A DNA stretch of 64,000 nt from Poa pratensis (GCA_947311845.1 CAMZMU010000063.1:122247964-122311963), one strand, 5' to 3'. Positions 42,786 to 53,131 are shown, numbered from the stretch's first letter. Notes: generated from the sequence alone by a model not told the origin. Numbers and translations are program-made.

Positions 42786-44836
42786 ATGGCTTGTGGTACG
42801 TGCGGATCAACCGAGAGTAGGTGTGGACTACGACTAAGTTTAAGGAGCCCATTCTATGTGTACCTTACCAGTGATTTCTTCAAGTTCTGTGTAAGTTGCA
42901 TCCTTACTGTCATGTCTTTTTCGGTCAGCATTCATTTGCGTTGTGTGTTTCAAGTTTGTTTTGATCAATCAGACCTCATGATTTTCATGTATATCCTTTT
43001 TTTTGTCGATAGGTTGTGCCATGCCATGTTAGGAAATCATTTAACCAGGGGTCTGGGAACATTGTAGACGTCGCAACACCTGATGGACACCAGTATCGCT
43101 TTGACATTAAGAAGAAATCAGGCCAACCCACACGGCTTTGTGGTTCTGAGTACAAGAAATTCATTTTTGAGTTTGGCATGCACGCAGGATACAAGATTTT
43201 GTTCAACATGCATGAAATGCCAGAGACAACACCAATCTGGCCTGAAGGAGCTAACGGCGAGCCATTATACGGTATCATCTTCGTTCTATCTTTTTCATTA
43301 TGTGTGGGCCTGATTTTCTTGTGTCATTGTGTCTTATGGTTATTTCTTTTTCTTTTTTTGTTGTGAAGTTGTATATCCTCAAAATATGACCCCTGGAGGT
43401 ATCGATTTTCACCTAACCGAGGAACAGTGGAACAGATATAATGCCATCCTGCAGGTGTCTGGTGATGTAGACTGTGTCTATCTACATTGCTTTTCTAGCT
43501 CAGACATTGAGCTAAACTACATGGTAATTTAATCACCTTGTTGATACATTTTTGACTTGTTGTTGGCGATTTTTTTGTCTGATCTTTTCCTAGCAGTTTT
43601 GTAATATAGCTCAGTCTCACTTTTGTGCACTGTTTTTTTTTTTTTTTTGCAGAGGATTCCGAAGATCATATCTGAAGCTCTGAACCTGGGTGATTCTGGT
43701 GATGCTTTCCTGTCTTTATATGGTGGGATGATAATTCAACCTGAGTACGCTATATGTGCTGACAGGGAGAACAAGATTCACATCTGGCTGGGATTTTTTC
43801 GTTACATCAAGCAACTTTGCAGCCGGATTGCTTGTGTTGATCATTTTCAAGAGGAACGGAATCCAACTAGTGAGCATTGTTTTCCACGTGCTGTAGGGAT
43901 GTCTCTTTCACCTACTTGAACACTTTTTAAGCAGACTCTTTTCTGTGTTGTCCTTTTACTTGTTTTTTATCGAATGCTCCTTTTTCTGGTTTTCAATGCG
44001 TGAGTAGTCAGTGCATTATATATGTATGAATAATATGGACCATGTATCAGTGTGTTTAAACGATTCATATTTTTTGATTGGGGGTTTCATTTGTTTATTG
44101 AGTTTGCTTTTGGGTGGGGGGGTAACTCCGCCTACCATCTTTTCTAAAGGTGGTAGCCGGTTCCAAGCCCGGGTAAAGGAGGAGGACCCTTTTCTATCTC
44201 TATTATTTTCAATCTGCATATCTCTCTTTTTTTCTCTCTATTTACTGCCATGTTGTCTCTATTTCAGGTTTACGGATCAAGGTAAAGCGAGATGATATGT
44301 TTTTCAGGGCTGGTTGGCTGCAGTGTGCCACACAACACAAGTTAGGTGCAGATCGTCTTTGTGTCTCTTTCTATCGCCTAACATGATGACCAAACACACT
44401 CTGGGTACTCTTTGGTCAGACTGCGAGGATGAATCATTCTGTTCTCATGCGAGGTCTGGGGTTGGGACATGTCTTTGTCCACACCATAACAATCACTGAT
44501 GTTGCTCTGATGTTGCACACAATGGACTGGTAATTTTCTACAGAAAACTCTCTTGTTGTCTACTGGTTATCAATCTTGGTTCAGTTGTTTTTCGTGTTTC
44601 TCATGAATGATCTGTTTTATTGTTTTACAGCGGATCCCAAAGGAGATTTCATCTGTTCTCAATATAGATGAAGAAGGAAAAGTGATTTTCATCTATGGAT
44701 ATGATGGGGCCAACTTTTTGAATCATCATACTACACCTGCAAAGATCAAAGGATCTGCTTCAGGGGTGGATGGCAGCAATTTGCCAAGCTGCACAACCTA
44801 GACGAAGGAGTTGTCGTTCTCCTCTAGTTTGTTTCA
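42786..44836 (+). CDS. B3-like DNA-binding repeat protein carried by the Mutator-like element
   Basis: Exons with GT-AG ends and matching phase: 42786-42890, 43013-43271, 43369-43523, 43653-43869 and 44268-44386 (ending TGA). A further related exon lies at 44632-44836. Module 1 (SPFYVYLTSDFFKF, then VVPCHVRKSF, VATPDGHQYRFDI, AGYKILFNMHE) fits the B3 fold. Module 2 runs from MRIPKIISEALNL to DMFFRAGWLQCATQHKLGAD. Module 3 runs from RIPKEISSVLNI to GWQQFAKLHNLDEGVVVLL and needs one base restored near 44758. The GWxxFxxxxxLxxG signature is the end of a B3 domain. The layout recalls plant REM proteins. Host capture or an element regulator are both possible; the B3 call rests on pattern, not alignment. 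A 5'-UTR intron probably ends at 42785. Confidence 0.6.
44116..44193 (+). ncRNA. Candidate twister self-cleaving ribozyme
   Basis: In the last traced intron of the B3-like gene a GC-rich island fits the twister layout. UAA is at 44123-44125 (cleavage expected between U44123 and A44124). P2 is CUCC 44126-44129 with GGAG 44078+100 to 44181, that is 44178-44181. GCC is at 44130-44132. A P3 hairpin runs 44133-44155 with stem ACCAUCUUU/AAAGGUGGU. The conserved core GCCGGUUCCAAGCCCGG is at 44156-44172, then GUAAA at 44173-44177, and GAGG at 44182-44185. P1 would be the G run 44116-44122 with CCCUUUU 44187-44193, three G-C pairs plus G-U wobbles. The core closely resembles the rice twister that I know from structural work. 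P1 is weak, so activity is uncertain. Confidence 0.72.
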
Positions 44837-45067
44837 ATGCCAGAAACCATATATAAGGTTAGGTTGCCTTCTATGTTGGTTTATCTATCTCTTTTAATTC
44901 CTGAAAACTTTGTCAGTCTTTTAGTTTGAACCAAGACTTTGTGTGTGACACTTTGGTCAGCCTTTTGTTGCTCTTTTGTTGAACAATATATATGATATCA
45001 GTGATCTTTGCTCTTTTTGCAAATAACCTACTATATGATATGTCAGTATAGTTTTCATTTCTGCCAT

Positions 45068-45267
45068 CTAGTTTTCATTTCTACATGCACTGGGTAGTAC
45101 TGCTGCGTGCTATGTCATTTTCTACATGCACTTGGTGATCTCTGTACCCCGAGATGCAAATAACCTACTACTGCCAGCTAGTTTTCATTTCTACATGCAC
45201 TTGGTAGTACTGCTGTGTGCTATGTCATTTCTGCATACACTTGATGATCTCTGTACCCCGAGATGCA
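45068..45267. repeat. 110-bp tandem duplication, diverged
   Basis: CTAGTTTTCATTTCTACATG begins at 45068 and again at 45178. The copies share GTAGTACTGCTG and GATCTCTGTACCCCGAGATG, with a few substitutions and small indels. Confidence 0.75.
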
Positions 45268-45480
45268 GTTTGGTGATCTCTGTGTGAGTTTTTTTCAAAG
45301 AAAAGTTGCAAATACAACAGGTTTTTCAGAGATAGCAACAGGTTTTTCAAACTGAATTGCAGGGAGAGGAAGTTTTCTTCGAGATCTAACCTGGAGCCTG
45401 TGATCTGCACCGAGGTAGGCGTTTTTGTTGTCTGGAGGCTTGAGTATCTCTTCCATTCTACCCCTCTGTTCTTCTTTTGT

Positions 45481-45560
45481 CAGATGGATGCGTCGGGGGT
45501 ACTGACTGGGGGCAACGCTGCAGATGGATGCGTCGGGGGTACTGACTGGGGGCAACGCTG
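45481..45560. repeat. Perfect 40-bp tandem duplication
   Basis: Two identical 40-bp units (45481-45520 and 45521-45560), each starting CAGATGGATGCGTCGGGGGT. Confidence 0.95.
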
Positions 45561-45699
45561 CAGCTGATCTGAGCTTTCTTGAAGAAGAAGAAGAAAAAGA
45601 AGGTCGTTTCTCTGGTCCAGGCTTTGGATTATTTGCTTCCTGGGCTTTGTACCAACTGGCCTTTCTTTGGCCTACTGTTTTCGGGTCGGGCTGGAGTAA

Positions 45700-45895
45700 C
45701 TCGACCCGTTAGGATGGGCTAGTACGTGGGTTGGGGGGGCGGGGGGACCTAGGCTCATTCGACTGAAATGTTTTTTCGTCGCTGTCGTCAGTCGTTTCTG
45801 TTGTGTTTGAAGCTCGTACGTGTCAGCGCGTGATTGGCCCAAAAAAATGACTGACAGCGAAATGAAAATCAGTCGACTGACCAATAGACACTCCC
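45700..45895 (-). repeat. Right terminal inverted repeat of the large Mutator-like element
   Basis: Reading inwards on the minus strand: GGGAGTGTCTATTGG, CAGTCGACTGA, CTGTCAGTC, then a second GACTGACGACAGCGACG and CATTTCAGTCG block, and AACGGGTCGAGTT. Compared with the left end it has an internal duplication of the CAGTC block, so the repeats are similar but not collinear throughout. Confidence 0.7.
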
Positions 45896-46495
45896 AACTT
45901 CTATGTCCTTGTACATATAGTCCTCATTGGCATGGCCGTGCAATCCGGACATTGCGTCCGGATCTGACCACCTCGCCGCGCCCATCCGGAACCATGCAAA
46001 GTTGGTAGGTGAAGCCGTGGATGTGTGGGCTTTGAACATGGTGACAACAAGATGGGGTGATAGGATAATTATCTTTTTCACCCGCAACATCATCAAAAGG
46101 TGCCGGTCGGCGCGCCGATCCATGTACCGGCAGGGGATCTCGACGGCCGGCATGGATGGGGAGAGCGGGTCGCACATGAAGCAATGGCCGGAGCCCTCAT
46201 GCTTGCGGACAAGGTAGCTGCCGAAGGAAGCATCAAGGACATAGCCGTGGATCGGCTTGGCGAATTGGCGCACCTCGCCGTCGGAGATGCTCTGGTACGC
46301 GCCGTCCCCAAGGCTGATACATGGGAAGGCCGGCGGCAGCACCGTACGGTGGAGTTGCGCGACGAGGCGCCACTCACGGCAGACGGCGGCGAAGCTGAGA
46401 CGGTCGTGGGATCCGAGCCGGGCGAGAACGAGCCCGGTAATATCTGACGGCAGGTCCGGCCAGCATGGCGGAGAAGTGGTGGCGCCGCCGGCCAT
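45896..46495 (-). pseudogene. F-box/DUF295 gene, N-terminal half
   Basis: Starting at the ATG at 46495 (MAGGATTSPPCWPDL; ATGs at 46516 and 46591 are in the same frame) the 200 codons contain an F-box, WPDLPSDITGLVLARLGSHD then FAAVCREWR. DUF295-type sequence follows, up to DIEV at the Mutator-like insertion point. F-box proteins act as substrate receptors in SCF ubiquitin ligases; DUF295 members form a large grass-expanded family, mostly of unknown targets. Downstream of the insertion point the frame reads into the transposon terminal repeat and stops after about 8 residues. The C-terminal half is at 29347-29922. Together they would give about 391 residues, normal for the family. Confidence 0.88.
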
Positions 46496-46829
46496 CTTGC
46501 CGAGGCAGATACCCATGTTGATTGGTATTTGGTATGGAGATCGGCGCGACAAATCTGTTTTGATTCCACCGATTGTGGTATACAGCGACAAATATATTGG
46601 ACTTTCTAATTAATCGATCGCGGGGCCAACCTAAGTTTGTATGGAAGGCGTACGTAGTACAGAAGAACCGAATCAAATATTTCCATATGCACGCATGGAA
46701 ACCACTTCCACGCCATTTGTATGCGCGCAAAAGGTCGCCTGCCTGCCATATTATTTATTTTGCTGAAAATTCAGGAGCTCTATTCAGCGATCACGGTTCC
46801 TGCCTGATCAGACATCTGTAATTCTGTAC

Positions 46830-47295
46830 CTAATATTTTGCTATTTCTCACTGTAGCGAGAATTAAGTTAGATCTGCTTAACTCTAATTTCGTCGGATTT
46901 GCTATCGTGATTCACGCGGTTTGTCATTTATGCAACTCAGATTTTTTTTTCAGCTGTACATGGGTTGCACATATTTGCAACTGGGATTTTTTTTTCCGCT
47001 TACAGATGGGTTCCACATGAGTTGCATATGAAATTTCTTAGTTACATATTGTTTGCACATGAGTTGCAACTAGAAGTTTCTCAATTGCAAACGGGTTGCA
47101 CATGAGTTACAGTTAAAAATGTCTCTGTCGCACATGGATTACACATCAGTTGCACATGCAACTGGATGATATCATCTGAGTGAGAATGAGTTATAATTAA
47201 AAATGTCTCAGTTGCACATGGATTGCACGTGAGTTGACATGCAACTAGATGATATCATCTGAGTGAGAATTAACTTAATTCTCACTTAACTGAGC
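46830..47295. mobile_element. Possible DNA transposon with TTGCACATGAGTTGCA repeats
   Basis: Internal sequence is a series of degenerate TTGCACATGAGTTGCA-like repeats. They include a ~95-bp tandem duplication with GATGATATCATCTGAGTGAG at 47166 and 47252. The outer parts share GCGAGAATTAAGTTA (46857) and, inverted, TAACTTAATTCTCAC (47269), suggesting terminal inverted repeats. I cannot fix the ends or a target duplication. Confidence 0.45.
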
Positions 47296-47309
47296 TCTAG
47301 TTGTTCCTA

Positions 47310-49845
47310 ATAAAAGCACTCTCCAACATATGATGTATAATAGGGCACCAATTTTTGGTTTTAGGGCACCACTTTCTGGGTTTTAGGACACCAAATATAG
47401 GGCACACAACCGAGATGATGTAAAATATGGCACCACTGAAATTGCATACGATGTAAAATAGGGCACCACACTTGTGCCCTATATTCACACAATTGCAAAC
47501 ATATATGAGAGACTATGAATCTAAATATTTGCAAAAACATCACACACATATTACAAATTTTAGATGTTCATTGCACACAAATCAATTTCACAAGCATAGC
47601 ATAGTTCAACAAACACGCAAACAAACTCAAAGTTCAACAACAAAATAGATAAAATGCATAGTCCCTCTTCATTCCTCAACATCCTTGGCTTCATCGCCAT
47701 CTACCTTTGTTGCATCGTCATTGGTGATATCATCAACAATGGTGGTGTTGGGGACATGGCTGGTGTTCGGGGCATGGGTTGTATTTGGGGACATTGTAGG
47801 CACTCATAAAAAAGGCATGGCACCTCCCCTGCCGCCACCAATGCCACCTTCCATGCCGCAACCCATGGAACTTCCCATGACACCATAGTTGTAGCCACAC
47901 CCATGCCACCATAGTTGTAGCCACCATACTTGTAGCCACCCATACCGTCACCACCCATGTACATATACCCACCCATCATCCTCTTCTTCACCACCAATTG
48001 GTCACGACAAAGCTCAACGTATTGTTTTTGCTTCTCATCCATGCCACTTGTGTCCATGAACATGAGCTTTGCCTCCCTTATTTCATCATGACGACTTTCA
48101 TCCAATGGCACCTTCTTCTCCTCCATCGCCACCCTTCTCTCTCGTCTTGGGCTTTGAGCTCCTCGTCCGCCGCCAATCTCTCCTTGGTCGTGGTCCTTCT
48201 CTCCTTGGCCAAAAACCTCATCTCCCTGGTCGCTGTCCTCCCCTCCATTTCTTGCTTCTCCATCACCCTTCTATCTTCGGCCATCTCTTTCCTCACAGTC
48301 ATGAGAGCCTCCAACGATTCTGATATCATCATCTCCGGCCTTCTTGCCCTTCTCTTTGGCATATTTCCTTCCATCGGGGCTTTTGGTTCTAGCAACTGAG
48401 TTGCGAGTGGGGCTTGTCTTCCCTTCATCTTCATCAATAATGGTTGCATTTACCACCGAGCCCTTCGAGCCCCTCTTTGCCGCTTCATATAAATCATGGT
48501 TCTTCCACTTCTCATCATTCTCAAGCTCCACCCAACAATGATGCAAAGTGAATGATTTTCCTGGCTTCGCTTTCTTCCCTTTTTTCGCTCTTCCCTTGTA
48601 CAATTTTTTAGCAATGTTTTTCTACATACACAAAATAGGGTAGCCACATGTAAGAAATTGATCAAAACAAATTAACAACATGCAAAACAAAGAAAGACAA
48701 GAATCACCTTGGCTTGATCATTGGTACCATTTGGGTTCAAGCGGCTAACATGTGCCAATGTCACCGACCACCTTTGACATTCCGTGAAAATTGTTGACCA
48801 ACGGTGACGAAGAGAAACCGCCGTCCGCTCATTGCCACTTGTGGTGTACGCATCGAAGAACTCCTTCATCCGATACTAATAGGTATCTTTTGGTTGCTCG
48901 GTACCAACCGTTGCATTAAGACCAACTTTCTTCCTTGCGGTGCAAACACTTTTATCTTCGGTGTTTGTTTAGTTGGCCGCTCTCCCCTCGGTTCCACAAA
49001 ACCCTCTTCATCCATGTCCCCATCCTCGACCACATCATCTTGTGTATCAAACTCTTGCGATGGCTGATACATGAAGTCGCCAGTGCCAACAATCATAGTT
49101 TGCAAAAAATCATCATTGTCCACACTACAAGTATCCAACAATTACAAACATCACTCCTAAATTGCATTTGAACTCATGGCATTGTTGTTTCAAAGTGAAA
49201 AATAAAAAAATCATACCTTGAGGGCATTTCATCGAACACGTTGCCATCGGCTGACGACACGATTGGGGTTCCAGGCGGATCGTCGCCCACGGCCGGCTCC
49301 AGCGGGACGACGAACGTGCCGGAGGCGTCCAAGATCGGCGGCAGATGCTTCCCATGGCCGCCGGCCACTTTCTTCCTCGATTTTGTGGGTGCCGCCACGA
49401 CCGCTAACCGTGCAGACGTCGCCGGCCTCTTCGATCTGGCTCCTTTGGCCGGGCAGCGGCTCGACCTTCCTTCGTCATCGTTGGAGCTTGGATGGTGGAG
49501 TTCGGTGTGGCAGAGCAAAGATGCCACGACGGAGAGGGGCGGGGCTAGGGTTTGCCGCAGAGGGCACTGGGGTGGCGGTGGAGCTCAATTGAGGCTGGGA
49601 ATGGGCAGTAGCGGCGGCAGGGGCGGGGGGGAGGGGGGTTCGGGGTTGGGCCGAAGGCACCGTCCATGGCCGGGATTTGTCCGGCGGGGCGGGGGCGCGG
49701 TGGAGGAGAGGGAAAAGCTGAAGTTGGCGGTTGGGCTGCGCGTACGGAAGAATTTGATTTGGGGCCTGGGTTTGGTGCCCCATATTTACATTACCAGAGC
49801 CCCCTTTTTAGGGCATTATGTAAATAAAAAATAGTGCACCAACTA
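47310..49845 (-). mobile_element. Decayed PIF/Harbinger-type element (ORF1 only)
   Basis: GGGCACC-rich sequences lie near both ends (47343-47470, and near 49770-49830 inverted). The only coding content is the Myb/SANT-like ORF1 protein of Harbinger elements; no DDE transposase is seen. The ends are approximate because no clean 3-bp target duplication could be fixed. Confidence 0.55.
47870..49527 (-). pseudogene. Harbinger ORF1 (Myb/SANT-like, NAM-associated domain), broken
   Basis: Exon 1 (49527-49215) encodes a basic leader. Exon 2 carries the acidic VVEDGDMDEEGF stretch, a shortened Myb/SANT region (GTEQPKDTY, stop, YRMKEFFDAY) and SLRHRWSTIFTECQRWS. The next exon (ending about 48270) has GKSFTLHHCWVELENDEKWK and the NAM-associated tail DGRKYAKEKGKK, followed in other frames by an EMAEDRRVMEKQEME helix and a Gly/Tyr/Met-rich end. 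Lesions seen are a TAG where TGG (Trp) is expected at about 48868, loss of the start of the SANT domain, and at least two frameshifts. Harbinger ORF1 proteins normally bind DNA with the transposase. Confidence 0.65.
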
Positions 49846-49879
49846 GATTTTTTTTTTTTTTGTGTATGTCATCATCTGT

Positions 49880-51048
49880 TGGAGACCGTGTTATGGTGTT
49901 TGATGGCTAAAAGTTAGGTAAATTTGTTTTACATCGTCTAATGCTCAAGCCCTTCCAAATCATGGTAGCACAACAAAAATATCGAAAGGTGTTGAGTGGA
50001 TCGATTAAGCTAAAAAAATATTTTGTAATAGAAGAAATGGATATATAAATCGATCAATGGATAGGATGTAGCCTAGCGACAAGGTACGCCGGCGGGCCGA
50101 AATGTTTAAACCGGACGGCAGGCAATGGAGGGAAAGCCATTAATTAGGTCTCCAATTGATTGGCTCCGTGCAAGATGCAGCTCCGAGAGATCATGTGATC
50201 ACTGAGTGCATCATCATCACTGCTCGTACGTAGACTCGTAGAGTATTACAGGCACTCCAGGTCTCCAGCAGCCACAGCCGTTGCTGTCATAATTCATCGT
50301 CTCGTATCACCGATCGAGCGAGGTTACCTGCATGCAGCTGCAGCCTGTTGGTAGTCTCTGCACTGCATGGTATGCGAGTGGAGTGGTAGGCTGTTTCGCT
50401 ACAGAGCTCTCGCTGGCCGGGAGTGCTTTGTTTGCGAAGAACGTTCAGTACGTTCGACTAGCTGATCGGAGTGTCGCTCTCGATCGTTGGGATCGAGACC
50501 GGTGATCAATCATCGGAGGGAGGCATCATGGCGAGTGACGGTGCCGGCCGGCCATGATTGATTTCTGAAGGTGACGGCAGGTAGATAGACAGTAGCACAT
50601 CAACTACTCGATCAATCTACGATGGAATCCGTGTCATTCGTAGCAACCGGACGGGTTCGAAAAGCAGTTGGTGACGGGCCAAGGTTACTGCACATGCAGC
50701 TAAGCTGGAGCGCCATCAGAAAACATAGAACCTCACAGAGGAGTTTGGCGAAGTTCTATGCAGCGGCGATGATCCACAAGGCATACCTGCTACCTCTTTC
50801 CCTAACAGAGGACTTGTCTGCAAACCTCTCAAGCTGGAGAGACCTATACCTGATCGAGCTGGGACAGGGATGTGAACCAGCGTTCCAAAGTGACTGGGCA
50901 GAGGTGGAGAGCACTGGGATTCTGGGAAAGGTGCTGAAACCGATCTAGTAATCAAATTTACACCTAAGAATGCTGCTGCTAGCCTCGCTAAACCAGAATT
51001 GAACCAGCGTCGTTCTACCCATCTGAATCTTGAAAGCGTGAAACATAA
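49880..51048 (+). repeat. Backbone unit, 3' part (probably of copy B)
   Basis: It aligns with 7240-8000 and 8702-8930. Anchors are CTTCCAAATCATG, GATTGGCTCCGTGCA, GGTGATCA, GCCGGCCGGCCATGATTGAT and TTGGTGACGGGCCAAGGTTA. It shows the site empty of the LINE present at 8008. The open frame at 50622-50948 is not conserved in the other copies, so I do not call it a gene. Confidence 0.6.
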
Positions 51049-51061
51049 ACACCCCAGTGTC

Positions 51062-51928
51062 AAAACGGTCCTGAAGGATTGAAGCTGGAAAGGTCGTCTC
51101 TTATCCTCTCTCTACAGTGCAGAGCGGCGACTTGGGAGGCGACTAGAAGGGTCGAGGTCTCGCCGGCGATTCCGCCGCTCCCCTCCGCCTCCGGTCGCCG
51201 TCGAGGCACCGTGAGGTGGGGGGAGCTCTGGTTTTCGTCTGGGTGTGTGTAGATAGGGTTTATCTAGGTGTGCGTCCCTCCCGATGACGTCGAAGACGGT
51301 GGCGACGGCGTCGGTCTGCTGGGTTTGGTCCTTCCCCTCCTTACCCCGTTTCGGCGGCTTCGTCGCCGGGGAGGTCGTGAAGGCTGTCTGTCAGGTGCGC
51401 CTCTCCTTCCTTGTCTCTCTGGCCGGCCGTGGTGGCGAGGGGAGAGCTCGGTGGTTGTTGGCGATCTGCTTTTGTTGGTTCTGGTGGAGGTGGTCTTCGT
51501 CGACGGTGCTGCTCCGGCCGGCCTCGGTGGCGAGGAGAGTTGAGCCTGTTGGTGACCGGTTGTTGGTGATGGTGGTCCTTGGCGATGGCGAGACGGCTGG
51601 AGGTTTGGCGGAGGCGGGGAGATGGCGCTGTGGCCGTGCGCGTTCAACGAGTCGAGATTCCGTCGCACGGCGGCGGATGGCTCTTGCGGCCGTCTACAAA
51701 GCGTGGTGGTGCCTTCTTCCCGTTGGACGGTGGTACGGCGTCTCCGCCGTCGCCTAGGAGCTTTGGGCGCGGCGATGGGTCTGATCGTGTTCTTCATCGG
51801 TGGTTTGGGGTGCTCTCTGCACTTTTCCTGGGTCCGTTTGTAATTTCTGGTTTCTTTTGGACCTTTATGTAAAGTGTACTGAGCTGCCTTATATATTGAT
51901 CAGATCCTTTCCTCAAAAAAAAAAAAAA
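51062..51928 (+). mobile_element. GC-rich poly(A) retroposon, copy R1
   Basis: An 867-bp insertion with a terminal A15 and a perfect 13-bp target duplication ACACCCCAGTGTC (51049-51061 and 51929-51941). It has a GC-rich body and a T-rich 3' end with no reverse transcriptase. It is closely related to R4 (60520-61380), sharing GGCGATTCCGCCGCTCCCCT and GGCACCGTGAGGTGGGGG near the start. Its open frames are not convincing genes. Confidence 0.85.
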
Positions 51929-52049
51929 ACACCCCAGTGTCTAATCGAGCACCCATCCTTCAAATATAAGCACCAGTGCTGGTCTTTGTGGCAAAAGGCT
52001 GATTTATCATGCATAGCACCTCTGTAAGCAAGTAAGGAGGCGGCGTTTT

Positions 52050-52408
52050 GGGTAGTAGGTACAGATACCCCTACTATGTAAAACATTTTTATTTATTTTT
52101 AAATGTTAAAAAATTACAGAAAAAAATTCAGATCTACATTAAAACATTTTGTGTTAGCATAAAAAATGTCGTGGAGAAATAACATTTTTTGTGACCTATG
52201 CAAAAAATACAAAAAAAATGTCTCATATAAAATCATTTTGGAGCGTCCGGATTTGTCTTCTTTGCACAGGTCACAAAAAATGTTGTTTCTTCACGTAACT
52301 TTTTGTGCTAACATAAAATGTCTTTTAATATACACAAAAATTTTATTTTGAATTTTTTTATATTTTAAATTGTTTTTTGGACAGTGGATACATCTGCACC
52401 TACTACCC
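52050..52408. mobile_element. Inverted-repeat MITE, family unknown
   Basis: Ends GGGTAGTAGGTACAGAT / ATCTGCACCTACTACCC. Inner inverted arms include AACATTTTTTGTGACCT and AGGTCACAAAAAATGTT around 52184 and 52267, and GTGTTAGCATAAAA / TTTTGTGCTAACAT. It is 359 bp. No clear target duplication beyond a few bases is visible. Confidence 0.65.
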
Positions 52409-53004
52409 GTTATAGATTTCCGTGTAAGCACATGCTATCATATAGGGTTGAAAGCTGAGAGAAAAGTTTTAGACTTTTTTGCGAAAAATAGAAACAGGGA
52501 TGTAATACAGGAACAAAAAGAAAAATTTGCGGAACAGAAACAAAAACATTTAAGCAGAAGCAGAAGTATAAACAGAGCGTCGTTTTCCACTGAAATAGCC
52601 ACACAAAATTTCTGTTTCCAGCAAATATGAAACTTCCAATTTTTACTTGACTCCCATGGTTGTGTTTGGTCAGGTCTAGAAAACTCTACGAAACTGGACC
52701 AACCCAATCAATTCTACTACCTAATCGCCTCATACCTGGCCTTCTCCCCTAATTGAGCATGCACACACCCGCAACCTAGAATTAGGGACACGAGAACACC
52801 GTGTTGTGGCTTTGTCCACCCATGCTCTGCTCTCGTATCCATGTTTGTACCATATTCGATTTGTTTACGCTTCCACAAGTATCAATTTTCGTATTTGTTT
52901 GCGTAATTTATGTATTTGTTTTCGGTTTCGCAAAAATATAAAAACATGTTAAGCCATTGTGGATGAGGTTGGATTTAGAAGATATCGCATTGCCACTATT
53001 TTTG
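52409..53004. other. Intergenic, no gene seen
   Basis: AT-rich sequence without a recognisable gene or element boundary. Confidence 0.35.
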
Positions 53005-53006
53005 TA

Positions 53007-53129
53007 CCCCCTCCGTTCCAAATTAATTGACTTGCATATATCTACATTTGGATGTATATGTACATGTAACATGTCTAGGTACATCCAAATGTAGATGTGT
53101 GGAAGTCAATTAATTTGAAACGGAGGGAG
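53007..53129. mobile_element. Stowaway MITE
   Basis: A 123-bp element with inverted ends CCCCCTCCGTTCCAAATTAA / TTAATTTGAAACGGAGGGAG and matching inner arms (ACATTTGGATGTA / TACATCCAAATGT). It is flanked by TA on both sides (53005-53006 and 53130-53131). Confidence 0.92.
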
Positions 53130-53131
53130 TA

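Larger units (their letters stand above)
29931..45895. mobile_element. 15.97-kb Mutator-like element with transposase, ULP1 protease and B3-like genes
   Basis: The ends are GGGATTTGCTCTG on the left and, on the opposite strand, GGGAGTGTCTATTGG on the right. Both continue into CAGTCGACTGA and a GTCAGTC block. The flanks are a perfect 8-bp duplication AACTTCTA (29923-29930 and 45896-45903), or 9 bp with one mismatch. Inside are a ULP1-type protease gene (+, 30283-37608), a FAR1/mudrA-type transposase gene (-, 41483 to about 38195), a T-rich motif array (41611-42585) and a B3-like gene (+, 42786-44836). Transposase plus ULP1 is the known composition of the Kaonashi (KI) group of plant MULEs. The LINE at 31857-33438 inserted later. 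Frameshifts and the LINE make this copy probably non-autonomous now. Confidence 0.9.

Noticed and set aside
47310..49845. A host Myb/NAC-type gene
   Set aside because: The domain combination is that of Harbinger ORF1, the frame is broken several times, and transposon-like ends flank it.
50622..50948. A 108-residue open frame in the backbone repeat
   Set aside because: The equivalent regions at 8702-8900 and 62050-62250 do not keep the frame, so coding is not supported.
51264..51797. A 177-residue basic minus-strand open frame, and similar frames in R3 and R4
   Set aside because: They are antisense or sense frames of GC-rich retroposons and are not conserved in frame between copies.
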